Below are positions 24,721 through 33,589 of a stretch of 49,936 bases of DNA, piece by piece (position 1 is the stretch's first letter; the number at the start of each line of letters is the position of its first letter). Made by a program: the position numbers and the translations under genes. A model generated the notes under the pieces. That model had not been told where the DNA came from, searched no databases, and was given only the letters and a program-made list of their open reading frames with translations. Origin of the DNA: an uncultured Eubacterium sp. (GTDB taxonomy: Bacteria > Bacillota > Clostridia > Lachnospirales > Lachnospiraceae); assembly GCA_947385775.1 (NCBI GenBank), contig CANDMI010000021.1, positions 1 through 49,936 of the forward strand, in the 5' to 3' direction.

Positions 24721-25774
24721 AAAGAAGGAAGATGAAATTGAAGCAACATTTGAAAATGCAACCTTGTTGATCACAGGGGGAACCGGGTCTTTCGGGCATA
24801 CAGTCTTGAAACATTTTTTGCATACGGATATTGGAGAGATACGCATTTTTTCCAGAGATGAAAAAAAGCAGGATGATTTAAGGCACGAACTGCAAGCAGG
24901 TCATCCTGACGTAGCTAAGAAAGTGAAATTCTATATTGGAAATGTTAGAGACCCTCGTGCAGTTCGGGACGCGATGGATGGCGTAGATTATATTTTTCAT
25001 GCCGCGGCATTGAAACAGGTTCCTTCCTGTGAGTTCTTTCCAATGGAAGCGGTGCACACGAACGTGGAAGGCACGAATAATGTCCTCCATGCCGCAATTG
25101 AGGCTGGAGTGAAAAAGGTGGTATGCCTAAGCACAGATAAAGCGGCTTATCCGATTAATGCGATGGGAACGAGCAAGGCAATGATGGAGCATGTAGTTCG
25201 TGCAAATGCGAGGGTGGCGGCGGAACGGGGCGATACGGTCATTTGCTGCACCAGATATGGAAATGTGATGTGTTCGAGGGGATCTGTGATCCCTCTTTTT
25301 ATTGGCCAGATTAAGAGTGGGAATCCGATAACGATCACAAATCCTGATATGACCCGGTTTTTAATGAATTTGGATGAGGCGGTGGATCTTGTCAAATTTG
25401 CTTTTTTGCATGCCAATCCGGGAGATCTGTTTATACAAAAGTCGGACGCTTCGACGATAGGGACGCTTTCAAAGGCAGTCCAGCGGATTTTTGGGGATAC
25501 CGGAACAAATGTAATAGGAACGAGGCATGGAGAAAAGCTTTACGAGACATTAATGACGAGGGAAGAGGCCCTGCGGTCAGAGGATATGGGAAATTATTAT
25601 CGCGTGGGCGCGGATAACCGGGATCTAAATTACGACATATTTTTTGCACAGGGGGAGGTTGCTGTCGAAGCGGAAAAAAGTTATACATCCCATAACACGA
25701 AAAGGCTGGATGTCGACGGGACGGTAAAAAAAATCCTGGACACAGATTATGTACAGGAACAGTTGAAAGAGTAA
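24713..25774 (+). CDS. capE: UDP-GlcNAc 4,6-dehydratase/5-epimerase (CapE/FnlA type)
   Basis: The 353-residue protein is an inverting UDP-GlcNAc dehydratase of the polysaccharide-synthesis SDR group: LLITGGTGSFGHTVLKHFLH (nucleotide loop), FHAAALKQVPSCEFFPMEAV, and STDKAAYPINAMGTSKAMME, the atypical Met-x-Lys active-site segment of CapE/FnlA enzymes. RYGNVMCSRGSVIPLFIGQI follows as expected. ATG 24713 is chosen because GAGAGGAA precedes it; it overlaps the previous gene by eight bases. It would make UDP-2-acetamido-2,6-dideoxy-L-arabino-hexos-4-ulose, the substrate of the next enzyme, CapF. Confidence 0.9.
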   Translation: MFEKKEDEIEATFENATLLITGGTGSFGHTVLKHFLHTDIGEIRIFSRDEKKQDDLRHELQAGHPDVAKKVKFYIGNVRDPRAVRDAMDGVDYIFHAAALKQVPSCEFFPMEAVHTNVEGTNNVLHAAIEAGVKKVVCLSTDKAAYPINAMGTSKAMMEHVVRANARVAAERGDTVICCTRYGNVMCSRGSVIPLFIGQIKSGNPITITNPDMTRFLMNLDEAVDLVKFAFLHANPGDLFIQKSDASTIGTLSKAVQRIFGDTGTNVIGTRHGEKLYETLMTREEALRSEDMGNYYRVGADNRDLNYDIFFAQGEVAVEAEKSYTSHNTKRLDVDGTVKKILDTDYVQEQLKE

Positions 25775-25776
25775 AA

Positions 25777-27021
25777 ATGAGGATATTAATAACAGGAAGC
25801 AGGGGTTTTGTAGGGCAGAACCTTGTATGGAACCTAAAAGAAATACGCGATGGCAAGAATCGGACAAGGCCGAACCTGACTGTAACACAGATATATGAGT
25901 ATGACAAAGATTCGACCCAAAGGGAACTGGAATACGCTTGTGAGCGAGCTGATTTTGTATTCAATCTGGCTGGGGTGAATAGGCCGAAAGAGGACTCTGA
26001 GTTTATGGATGGAAATTTCGGTTTTGCAAGCACGCTTTTAGATACGCTTAAGAAATGCAACAACACATGCCCTGTGATGTTAAGCAGTTCTTCCCAAGCG
26101 TCAATGGCAGGCCGTTTTGCAGATTCTGAATATGGAAAGAGTAAGTTTGCGGGAGAGGAGTTGTTTTTTCAATATGCGGCAGACAGAGGGGTGAAGGCGC
26201 TTGTTTACCGTTTTCCAAATATTTTTGGAAAATGGTGCAGGCCAGATTATAATTCCGCTGTGGCGACGTTTTGCAACGCGGTAGCAAATGATTTAGAGTA
26301 CGCGGTCCATGATGAGTCTACGGAACTTGAGCTGCTTTACATTGACGATCTCATAAACGAGATGCTTGACGCGCTGGAAAATAAGGAACATCGTTGTGAA
26401 TATAATGAGTTGGAAGCGATTCCAAATAAATCGGGCCGCTATTGCTATGTGCCAACGACGCATCATGTCACGCTTGGAGAGATCGTGGGGTTATTAAATA
26501 TTTTTAAATCAATGCCGACTACACTGGCGATGCCGGAGCTTGCGGAGGGGTCGTTTGCAAAGAAACTCTACAGCGCTTACCTTTCTTATCTTCCTAAAGA
26601 GAAGATCGTGTACAACCTTAAATCGAATGTCGATCATAGAGGCTGCTTTACAGAACTGATCCGTACTGCTAATTGCGGCCAGCTTTCTGTTAATGTTACA
26701 AAACCGGGCGTGACCCGCGGCCAGCACTGGCATAACAGTAAGTGGGAGATTTTTATTGTAGTAAGCGGGCATGGGCTTATTCAAAAGCGCCGGATAGGGA
26801 TAGAGCAAAAAACGGGCAGAAAGTATCCGGTCATAGAATTTGAGGTGACAGGAGGGCAGATGCAGGCGGTGCAAATGCTGCCGGGATATACGCATAATAT
26901 AATCAACTTGTCAAATACGGAAAATTTAGTGACGGTTATATGGGCGAATGAACCATTTGACGAAAAACATCCGGATACTTTTTATGAACCTGTAGTGGAT
27001 GAAGCAAATAAGGGTTGCTAG
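25777..27021 (+). CDS. capF: CapF/FnlB: SDR reductase with C-terminal cupin
   Basis: The 414-residue protein begins two bases after capE. It has an N-terminal SDR domain (RILITGSRGFVGQNLVWNLK, FNLAGVNRP, YGKSKFAGEELFFQYA) and a C-terminal cupin from about residue 275 (VDHRGCFTELIRT, then TRGQHWHNSKWEIFIVVSGH with metal-ligand histidines). This two-domain structure is specific to CapF/FnlB, which 3-epimerises (cupin) and reduces (SDR) the CapE product to UDP-N-acetyl-6-deoxy-L-talosamine. A CapG-type 2-epimerase that would convert it to UDP-L-FucNAc is not found in the window. Confidence 0.92.
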   Translation: MRILITGSRGFVGQNLVWNLKEIRDGKNRTRPNLTVTQIYEYDKDSTQRELEYACERADFVFNLAGVNRPKEDSEFMDGNFGFASTLLDTLKKCNNTCPVMLSSSSQASMAGRFADSEYGKSKFAGEELFFQYAADRGVKALVYRFPNIFGKWCRPDYNSAVATFCNAVANDLEYAVHDESTELELLYIDDLINEMLDALENKEHRCEYNELEAIPNKSGRYCYVPTTHHVTLGEIVGLLNIFKSMPTTLAMPELAEGSFAKKLYSAYLSYLPKEKIVYNLKSNVDHRGCFTELIRTANCGQLSVNVTKPGVTRGQHWHNSKWEIFIVVSGHGLIQKRRIGIEQKTGRKYPVIEFEVTGGQMQAVQMLPGYTHNIINLSNTENLVTVIWANEPFDEKHPDTFYEPVVDEANKGC

Positions 27022-27089
27022 GGAAAAAATAGTGGGATATCCAGCGCGTGAGGAAATGAAAAAGAGAAAAATATGCAGGAGGCATAAAG

Positions 27090-28433
27090 TTGGCCATTTG
27101 GAAAAGTGAAACAGAAGCAAGGAAGCAGATAAAGGACATGGTAGCGCAATACTATGATGCTTTTATAAAGGAGAAAGAGGCGTTTAAGCCGGGAGATCGG
27201 ATAACATACGCGGCGCGCGTATTTGACGAAAAAGAAATGCAGGCGCTTGCGGATGCGATGCTTGATTTTTGGCTGACTACGGGGCGGTTTTCAGAGCGGT
27301 TTGAGCGGGAGTTCGCATCATGGATCGGCGTGGAGTATGCCCATCTTGTAAATTCTGGCTCTTCCGCTAATTTGATCGCTTTTATGGCGCTGACGGCTCC
27401 AGAGCTGGGGGAGAGGCGGATCAAGCCGGGAGACGAGGTGATCACAGTTGCATGCGGGTTTCCTACAACGGTTACGCCAATTCTAAATTATGGGGCTGTC
27501 CCTGTGTTTGTGGATGTGACTGTGCCTCAATACAACATAGACGTGAATATGTTAGATGACGCATATAGTCCTAAGACAAAAGCGGTAATGGTCGCACATA
27601 CGCTTGGGAATCCGTTTTGCCTAAAAGAAGTCAAATCGTTTTGCGATAAGCATAGTCTTTGGCTTGTGGAAGACAACTGTGATGCGTTGGGGACAAAATA
27701 CACGATTGGCAAAGAGACAAAGTTTACAGGAACATGGGGAGACATTGGGACAAGTTCGTTCTACCCGCCCCATCATATGACAATGGGGGAAGGCGGATGC
27801 GTTTATACAGATAATCCTTTGTTGCATCGGCTGATCCTTTCATTTCGCGATTGGGGGCGCGACTGTATCTGTCCGAGCGGGCAGGATGACTTTTGCGGAC
27901 GTCGATTTGATGGGCGCCATGGGGAGCTTCCGGCTGGATATGACCATAAGTATGTATATAGCCACTTTGGATATAATTTGAAAGCTACGGATATGCAGGC
28001 GGCAATCGGCTGCGAACAGCTTAGGAAGCTGCCGGGCTTTGTTGAAAGAAGGAGGCGTAATTGGGATAAGCTGAAAAAAGCGCTTGAGCCTGTGTCGGAT
28101 AAATTGATCCTGCCGGAGCCGGCGGAAAATTCTAAGCCATCGTGGTTCGGTTTTTTAATTTCGGTGAAGCCGGATAGCGGGCTTGAGCGGAATAAAGTTA
28201 CAAGGTATATCGAGGAGCGGCAGGTGCAGACAAGGCTTTTGTTTTCTGGAAATCTGATCAGGCATCCGTGTTTTGGAACGATCAGAGGGACGGACAGATA
28301 TCGGGTTGTAGGCGCGCTTGCAAATACGGATTTTGTTATGGATAAGGCGTTCTGGGTAGGGGTATATCCTGAAATGACGGATGCGATGCTTGATTATATG
28401 GCAAGGGTGATCATTGAGGCGGTAAGCCAGTAA
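27090..28433 (+). CDS. rfbH: CDP-6-deoxy-4-keto-glucose 3-dehydratase (RfbH/E1)
   Basis: The 447-residue PMP-dependent dehydratase starts at TTG 27090 with AGGAGG upstream. It belongs to the aminotransferase fold but carries SSFYPPHHMTMGEGG with His228-His229 where aminotransferases have the PLP lysine, the hallmark of E1/RfbH. Four cysteines around residues 200 and 255-270 (EDNCDALGTKY, GRDCICPSGQDDFCGRRFDG) fit the iron-sulfur-binding pattern of E1. It removes the C3 hydroxyl during CDP-3,6-dideoxyhexose synthesis and normally needs the reductase E3 (RfbI/DdhD), which is not seen here. It pairs with rfbF just downstream and rfbG at 36774. Confidence 0.92.
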   Translation: MAIWKSETEARKQIKDMVAQYYDAFIKEKEAFKPGDRITYAARVFDEKEMQALADAMLDFWLTTGRFSERFEREFASWIGVEYAHLVNSGSSANLIAFMALTAPELGERRIKPGDEVITVACGFPTTVTPILNYGAVPVFVDVTVPQYNIDVNMLDDAYSPKTKAVMVAHTLGNPFCLKEVKSFCDKHSLWLVEDNCDALGTKYTIGKETKFTGTWGDIGTSSFYPPHHMTMGEGGCVYTDNPLLHRLILSFRDWGRDCICPSGQDDFCGRRFDGRHGELPAGYDHKYVYSHFGYNLKATDMQAAIGCEQLRKLPGFVERRRRNWDKLKKALEPVSDKLILPEPAENSKPSWFGFLISVKPDSGLERNKVTRYIEERQVQTRLLFSGNLIRHPCFGTIRGTDRYRVVGALANTDFVMDKAFWVGVYPEMTDAMLDYMARVIIEAVSQ

Positions 28434-28520
28434 CGGCTGACAATTATATGGTAAATTTTATCGCTCGTGAGTATAAATGGATGATTGGCGCTTTTTCATA
28501 CAGAAAGGGAGAAAACGTTC

Positions 28521-29303
28521 GTGAAGGTGGTGTTATTAGCCGGCGGCTTTGGAACAAGAATATCGGAAGAGTCTGAGCGTCGCCCAAAGCCAATGGTAGA
28601 GATTGGCGGCAAGCCGATTCTTTGGCATATCATGAAAGAATACAGTTATTACGGTTACAATGATTTTATTATATGCGCAGGATATAAGCAGTATGTGATA
28701 AAAGAGTGGTTTGCGGATTATTTCTTGCATAATTCGGACATTACTTTTAATTTCAAGAATGGCGTAAATGAAATGAAAGTGCATGACCAGCATTGCGAAT
28801 TATGGGAAGTGACGGTTGTAGATACAGGACAGAATACAATGACGGGCGGACGTATTAAAAGAGTTCAAAAGTATGTTGGCGATGAGCCGTTTATGATGAC
28901 TTATGGTGATGGGGTATGCGATGTCGATATCGGAAAGCTGGTTGAGTTTCACAAGTCCCATGGCAAGATTGCCACAATGACAGCAGTAAAGCAGGAGCAG
29001 CAAAAAGGAGTGCTTGATATAGGGCCGGATTATGCGGTCAAGTCATTTCGTGAAAAAAGCAGTATGGATGGGATTCCGATCAATGCAGGGTATATGGTAT
29101 TTGAACCGCAGATTTTTCATTATTTAAAGGATGATGGGACAATATTGGAGCGCGGCCCAATGGTCCGGTTAGCGGAAGAAGGGGAGCTTATGTCATATTT
29201 ACACACCGGTTTTTGGCAGTGTATGGATAATATGGTGGAAAAGAATAAATTGGAAAAGCTGGTAAACGAACATAGAGCGCCTTGGATTAAATGGGACGGT
29301 TGA
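28521..29303 (+). CDS. rfbF: Glucose-1-phosphate cytidylyltransferase (RfbF)
   Basis: The 260-residue enzyme begins MKVVLLAGGFGTRISEESE, the nucleotide-binding loop of sugar nucleotidyltransferases, with the KPMVEIGGKPILWHIMKEYS continuation typical of RfbF. MTYGDGVCDVDIGKLVEFHK, INAGYMVFEP and GFWQCMDN follow. GTG 28521 has AAAGGGAG upstream and is preferred to the longer start at 28485. It makes CDP-glucose from CTP and glucose-1-phosphate, feeding RfbG and RfbH. Confidence 0.92.
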   Translation: MKVVLLAGGFGTRISEESERRPKPMVEIGGKPILWHIMKEYSYYGYNDFIICAGYKQYVIKEWFADYFLHNSDITFNFKNGVNEMKVHDQHCELWEVTVVDTGQNTMTGGRIKRVQKYVGDEPFMMTYGDGVCDVDIGKLVEFHKSHGKIATMTAVKQEQQKGVLDIGPDYAVKSFREKSSMDGIPINAGYMVFEPQIFHYLKDDGTILERGPMVRLAEEGELMSYLHTGFWQCMDNMVEKNKLEKLVNEHRAPWIKWDG

Positions 29304-29365
29304 AAAAGGCAAAGGATTTCAAATGATATACAGCAGTGACTTATAAATCTGACGAGGGATGGTTT

Positions 29366-30394
29366 ATGAATATAACAGACAATATAGAAGTGTTAGATTG
29401 CACACTAAGAGATGGAGGACATGTTAATAATGCCGCATTTGGGCATGACAACATTCTTGCTATTGAAAATGCGTTGGTAAAATCGAATGTTGACATTATT
29501 GAACTTGGATTTTTAAAAAATGGCGTTTTTTCAATAGATCAAAGCAACTATAATCGGATGGAAGATGTCTACGAGAATTTAAAGCATATCAAAGAAAAAA
29601 GAAAATATTCTGTTATGATCCGTCCTGATTGGTATGACATTTCACAGTTATCTGAAAGAACTGGGGATATAAGCCTGATTCGATTTGCATTTTATTTAAA
29701 AGATATAGAACTTACAAAAAAATATTGCAGCATAGCAAGGAAGCTTGGCTATGAAATTGCTATGAATCCTGTAAATATAATGGGCTACAAGGATGAGGAT
29801 TTGATCTATATTTTAAAAGAAGCGAATGATTTAAAGCCTTCTGTTATTAACATTGTAGATACGTTTGGATCGATACAATCCGTAGATTTGGAACATATTT
29901 ATGAACTCTTTGAAAAATATTTAAGTGGAGATATTCGGATAGGATTGCATTTGCATGAGAATATGTCATCTGCGTTTATGCTGATGCAGCATTTTTTGAA
30001 GATAAAAAATCCTGAGAGGAAATCAGTTATAGATGGTTCATTACTGGGCATGGGGCGTGTACCAGGGAATTTGCCAATAGAGATTCTTATGGACTATATG
30101 AACGCCTATCGAGGGCATAACTATAATTTGGAACCTGTTCTTGAGGTTATTTCAAAGGTAATAGAGCCAGAAAAAAAGAAGAGAGAATGGGGGTATCATC
30201 CGGCGTACTATTTTACTGGCAAGCGCCAGATACACCGTTCATTTGCAGAATATTATATTGATTGCCGCAAGGATTTGAATCTTGCTGATATATTTGGGAT
30301 ATTTAATCTTTTAAAAGATGATTCCGATAAGATGATGTTTTCAAAAGATAAAGCAGACGAATATGTACGAATTTATAGGGAGGGGATGCATTGA
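29366..30394 (+). CDS. DRE-TIM (HMGL-like) metallo-aldolase
   Basis: The 342-residue protein opens NIEVLDCTLRDGGHVNNAAF. LDCTLRDGG is the metal/substrate signature of the DRE-TIM family (HMG-CoA lyase, 4-hydroxy-2-oxovalerate aldolase, isopropylmalate synthase). Later, IGLHLHENMSSAFML supplies the HxH metal ligands and SLLGMGRVPGNLPIE the Gly-rich loop, as in oxo-acid aldolases. ATG 29366 is chosen (GAGGGA upstream) over GTG 29336. It overlaps the following ThDP-enzyme gene by four bases (TTGA), so the two are probably made together. It may supply or consume a 2-oxo acid for that enzyme. It lies outside any textbook sugar pathway; function not established. Confidence 0.75.
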   Translation: MNITDNIEVLDCTLRDGGHVNNAAFGHDNILAIENALVKSNVDIIELGFLKNGVFSIDQSNYNRMEDVYENLKHIKEKRKYSVMIRPDWYDISQLSERTGDISLIRFAFYLKDIELTKKYCSIARKLGYEIAMNPVNIMGYKDEDLIYILKEANDLKPSVINIVDTFGSIQSVDLEHIYELFEKYLSGDIRIGLHLHENMSSAFMLMQHFLKIKNPERKSVIDGSLLGMGRVPGNLPIEILMDYMNAYRGHNYNLEPVLEVISKVIEPEKKKREWGYHPAYYFTGKRQIHRSFAEYYIDCRKDLNLADIFGIFNLLKDDSDKMMFSKDKADEYVRIYREGMH

Positions 30395-32214
30395 AAAAAA
30401 GAGTGGCGGATTTTATTGCAAGCTATCTTGCGAATAATGGCTTAAATCAGATATTTACAGTTACTGGCGGTGGCGCTATGTATCTGAATGATGCATTTGG
30501 GCATCATCCAAATTTGAATTGTATCTATAATCATCATGAACAAGCTTGCGCAATGGCTGCCGAAGGATATGCCAGGCTAAGCGGCAGGACTGCTGTGGTG
30601 TGCGTCACATCTGGACCGGGAGGAACGAATGCATTGACAGGAGTTATGGGCGCATGGCTTGATTCTATACCCATGATAATTATATCAGGCCAGATGAAAT
30701 TAAGCACAACAATCGCGTCAACGACGGTGCCGCTTCGTCAGTTGGGTTTTCAGGAGTTTAATATTCTTGATGCGGTTAAATGTATGACGAAGTATTGCGC
30801 GATGGTTAAGAAACCAAAAGATATAAGATATTATCTTGAAAAAGCAAAACGTATAGCGGAAAACGGAAGGCCGGGGCCAGTATGGCTTGATATTCCGTTG
30901 GATGTACAGGGGGATCAAGTCGATATTGAAGAATTAAAGAAATACCATCCTGGAGAGGATAGTTTCTTAAATATATCAGTTCCGACACAAGAGCAGATTG
31001 AGCATATTGTTCATAAAATTAAAGAATCCAAAAGGCCGGTTATTTTGGCAGGCAACGGCATAAGAGCCGCACATGCAGTGGAGGCGTTTTTAAAGGTAGT
31101 TGAGAAATATCGGATTCCCGTTGTGACAGCATGGAATGCGCATGATCTTATACATGACGCTAATCCACTGTTTGCAGGAAGGCCGGGGACGATTGGGACA
31201 AGAGGAGGAAATTTTGTTGTGCAAAACAGCGACCTTCTTATTTCACTTGGATGCAGGATGAATCTAAGGCAGATTAGTTATGAATGGAAAAATTTTGCAA
31301 AACATGCGTACAAGATAGCGGTTGACATTGATGAAGGAGAACTTCGAAAGCCGACCCTGGCAAATGATTATTCAATCCACGCAGATGTAAAAGATGTGTT
31401 GAATGAGCTGCTGAATACGGATTATGTTGCAGACGAAAAACTAGAAGATTGGATCCAATGGGCAAAGGATATTAATCATAGATACCCAGTGGCGCTGGAG
31501 GAATACAGGCAACAGTATAGGAGTCCTATAAGTCCGTATATTTTTATGCAGGAGCTTTCACAGAGGTTAAAAGGCACCGATACGGTGGTAGCGAGTAATG
31601 GGACAGCTTGTGTTTGTGGATTGCAGGTGATCGACATAAAAGATGACATGAGAATGTTTACAAATGCAGGAGCTTCTAGCATGGGGTACGGGCTTCCAGC
31701 AGCCGTAGGCGCTTGTATCGCTGACAGAACCAGGAAAATCATTTGCCTTGAAGGGGATGGAAGCATTCAGATGAATCTGCAAGAGTTGCAGACAGTGGTT
31801 CATCATAATTTGAATATGAAGATTGTATGGCTCAATAATGATGGTTATCATTCTATAAGACAGACGCAATGTCAGGTTTTTAATGGAGAACGCTTCGGTT
31901 ATTGCGGGGTAAACGCTTCGAGCGGTATCAGTTTCCCCGATGCGGAAAAAATATCGAATGCTTTTGGAATTAAGTTTTTTAGAATAGATAACGATGAAAT
32001 GTTAGATATTCTCCTGTCACAGTTTTTGGAAGGGGATGGACCGGCTTTATGTGAAGTTGTTCTTGATAAGACACAGTTTTTTTCGCCAAAACTGTCTTCA
32101 AGAGTAAATGAGGACGGGACAATTACATCTCCTTCATTGGAAGATATGAGTCCATTTCTGCCAAAGGAAGAAATAGCTGAAATCATGATTGCGGAAAAGG
32201 AATATTATGAGTAG
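30391..32214 (+). CDS. ThDP-dependent enzyme, acetolactate synthase/YerE-like
   Basis: The 607-residue protein has the three-domain layout of ThDP enzymes of the acetohydroxyacid synthase group: catalytic Glu in YNHHEQACAMAAEGYARLSG (near residue 50), SGPGGTNALTGVMGAW, a central domain with RPVILAGNGIRAAH, and the ThDP-Mg motif EGDGSIQMNLQELQTV to WLNNDGY (about 453-490). Together with RfbF, RfbG and RfbH it recalls YerE of CDP-yersiniose synthesis, a ThDP enzyme that adds a two-carbon acetyl unit from pyruvate to C4 of a CDP-4-keto-3,6-dideoxy sugar. That role is an inference. TTG start with AGGGAGGGG upstream; coupled to the aldolase and, by overlap, to the next gene. Confidence 0.8.
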   Translation: MKKRVADFIASYLANNGLNQIFTVTGGGAMYLNDAFGHHPNLNCIYNHHEQACAMAAEGYARLSGRTAVVCVTSGPGGTNALTGVMGAWLDSIPMIIISGQMKLSTTIASTTVPLRQLGFQEFNILDAVKCMTKYCAMVKKPKDIRYYLEKAKRIAENGRPGPVWLDIPLDVQGDQVDIEELKKYHPGEDSFLNISVPTQEQIEHIVHKIKESKRPVILAGNGIRAAHAVEAFLKVVEKYRIPVVTAWNAHDLIHDANPLFAGRPGTIGTRGGNFVVQNSDLLISLGCRMNLRQISYEWKNFAKHAYKIAVDIDEGELRKPTLANDYSIHADVKDVLNELLNTDYVADEKLEDWIQWAKDINHRYPVALEEYRQQYRSPISPYIFMQELSQRLKGTDTVVASNGTACVCGLQVIDIKDDMRMFTNAGASSMGYGLPAAVGACIADRTRKIICLEGDGSIQMNLQELQTVVHHNLNMKIVWLNNDGYHSIRQTQCQVFNGERFGYCGVNASSGISFPDAEKISNAFGIKFFRIDNDEMLDILLSQFLEGDGPALCEVVLDKTQFFSPKLSSRVNEDGTITSPSLEDMSPFLPKEEIAEIMIAEKEYYE

Positions 32215-33583
32215 GCGAGAGAAGATTACCCAAAGATATAACGCGAATGGATTGTCGCTTAAACAGAATACACGAATTGCCGTTGTTTCCAACAAGCCTG
32301 ATACGGTATCCAAAAAGGTGTTCCATATTTTAAAAAGGGAGTATAAAGCGTTTTATGCATCTTTAAACCCACAATATGATGAAGAATTGCTGATTGATAT
32401 ATCGAATCCGAAAGCTGCGGAAGGATTTTTTTACTATTATAGGATAGATGTAATGATTTTATGCAGCAGTTTTTTAGATAATGCTGAATCGGATAATTAT
32501 AAAGAAGCATACAGTTTGATCAATCTTTGTGCATTGAATGAGATTAAACCAGTGTTTCTTTATGAAAAAATCCGCGTAGCCTCAATTGGAGCTGGTGAAA
32601 GCAGAATCGTTGGCGTTGACGATGCTTACAATAGGATTTGTGAAGAAATATCAAATAAGGTATTAGGTGTGGCAAATGGCTTGGTTATAAAATGTTCGAT
32701 CACTTATGGTTTTGATATAAAAGCTTCTAACTGTGACAGTGTGGAAGCGTTTTTCCTTGACAGGATTTTTTCTTTTGATAATTCGAAGTATGTTGCGCAG
32801 ATGGACCCGATGCTTATCGATGAAGTCAGCGAATTTGTTTCGGATTGTATTGATAAAGTAGGATGTATCAATGTAACAGATGAACAGGGGATTTTATCGG
32901 GTAATAAATGTTCTTTTACGGATATGAAAAAAGGAGCCGACATTGTATCAAAGCAAAAGGGGTGTGTATTTAATCTAATATACCAGCTTATGCCTGGCGA
33001 ATATTTTGGGGGTGAAAGAGTTGCCAAAGTACGTATTGCTTTAGGCGAAAGGCTGGCATCGCGTATTCCAGATGGAGTTAAAAAACAGGTTGATTATATT
33101 ATTCCTGTCCCTAAAACAGGATTATTTTATGCAATGGGGCTTTCAAAAAAATTGCAGATTCCTTACATGCAGGGATTGTTAAAGGAAAATACGGATGAAC
33201 GTAGTTTCCAAATGTTAGATGTAAATGTTCGTAAGGAATTTTTGAAAAGTAAGATTTCATTTATAAGTGAGTTGTTGAAAGAAAAGTCTGTAATTCTTGT
33301 CGATGAGGCCATATTTACTGGAACAACATTAAAAATGGTATGTAAGATGCTGTGGGGGGCGGGTGTAAAGAGGATTTTTTTGGGTATACCGACTCCGCCA
33401 TGCTATGTGACTTGTGGATATTACGTTCAGCCTGAAAGGAAGATGCTTTTAGAGTATGTAAGAGAAGATATGTTGACAGAGTATTTTGATGTTGATGCAG
33501 TTTATTTTCAAACTGTAATTGATTTTATGAGTGAAATTCCAAATGTAAAAGGGTTATGTGCAGAATGTTTTACCAGGAGGTGA
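32207..33583 (+). CDS. Degenerate SDR domain fused to a PurF-like phosphoribosyltransferase
   Basis: The 458-residue protein starts at ATG 32207 (AAAGGA upstream), overlapping the ThDP gene by eight bases. The N-terminal half (about 20-225) resembles an RmlD-like SDR (strand RIAVVSNKPDTVSKKVF, IDVMILCSSFLDNAES, VIKCSITYGFD), but GxxGxxG and YxxxK are lost. The C-terminal half is a type I phosphoribosyltransferase of amidophosphoribosyltransferase type: VDYIIPVPKTGLFYAMGLSK, MQGLLKENTDERSF, and the PRPP loop VILVDEAIFTGTTL near residues 362-375. It lacks the glutaminase domain of PurF. I know of no characterised sugar-locus enzyme with this architecture; substrate and reaction are unknown. Confidence 0.65.
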   Translation: MSRREKITQRYNANGLSLKQNTRIAVVSNKPDTVSKKVFHILKREYKAFYASLNPQYDEELLIDISNPKAAEGFFYYYRIDVMILCSSFLDNAESDNYKEAYSLINLCALNEIKPVFLYEKIRVASIGAGESRIVGVDDAYNRICEEISNKVLGVANGLVIKCSITYGFDIKASNCDSVEAFFLDRIFSFDNSKYVAQMDPMLIDEVSEFVSDCIDKVGCINVTDEQGILSGNKCSFTDMKKGADIVSKQKGCVFNLIYQLMPGEYFGGERVAKVRIALGERLASRIPDGVKKQVDYIIPVPKTGLFYAMGLSKKLQIPYMQGLLKENTDERSFQMLDVNVRKEFLKSKISFISELLKEKSVILVDEAIFTGTTLKMVCKMLWGAGVKRIFLGIPTPPCYVTCGYYVQPERKMLLEYVREDMLTEYFDVDAVYFQTVIDFMSEIPNVKGLCAECFTRR

Positions 33584-33589
33584 TAAGAG

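Noticed and set aside
27090-28433. Reading this gene as an ordinary DegT aminotransferase
   Set aside because: The His-His in place of the PLP lysine and the cysteine pattern identify the RfbH/E1 dehydratase.
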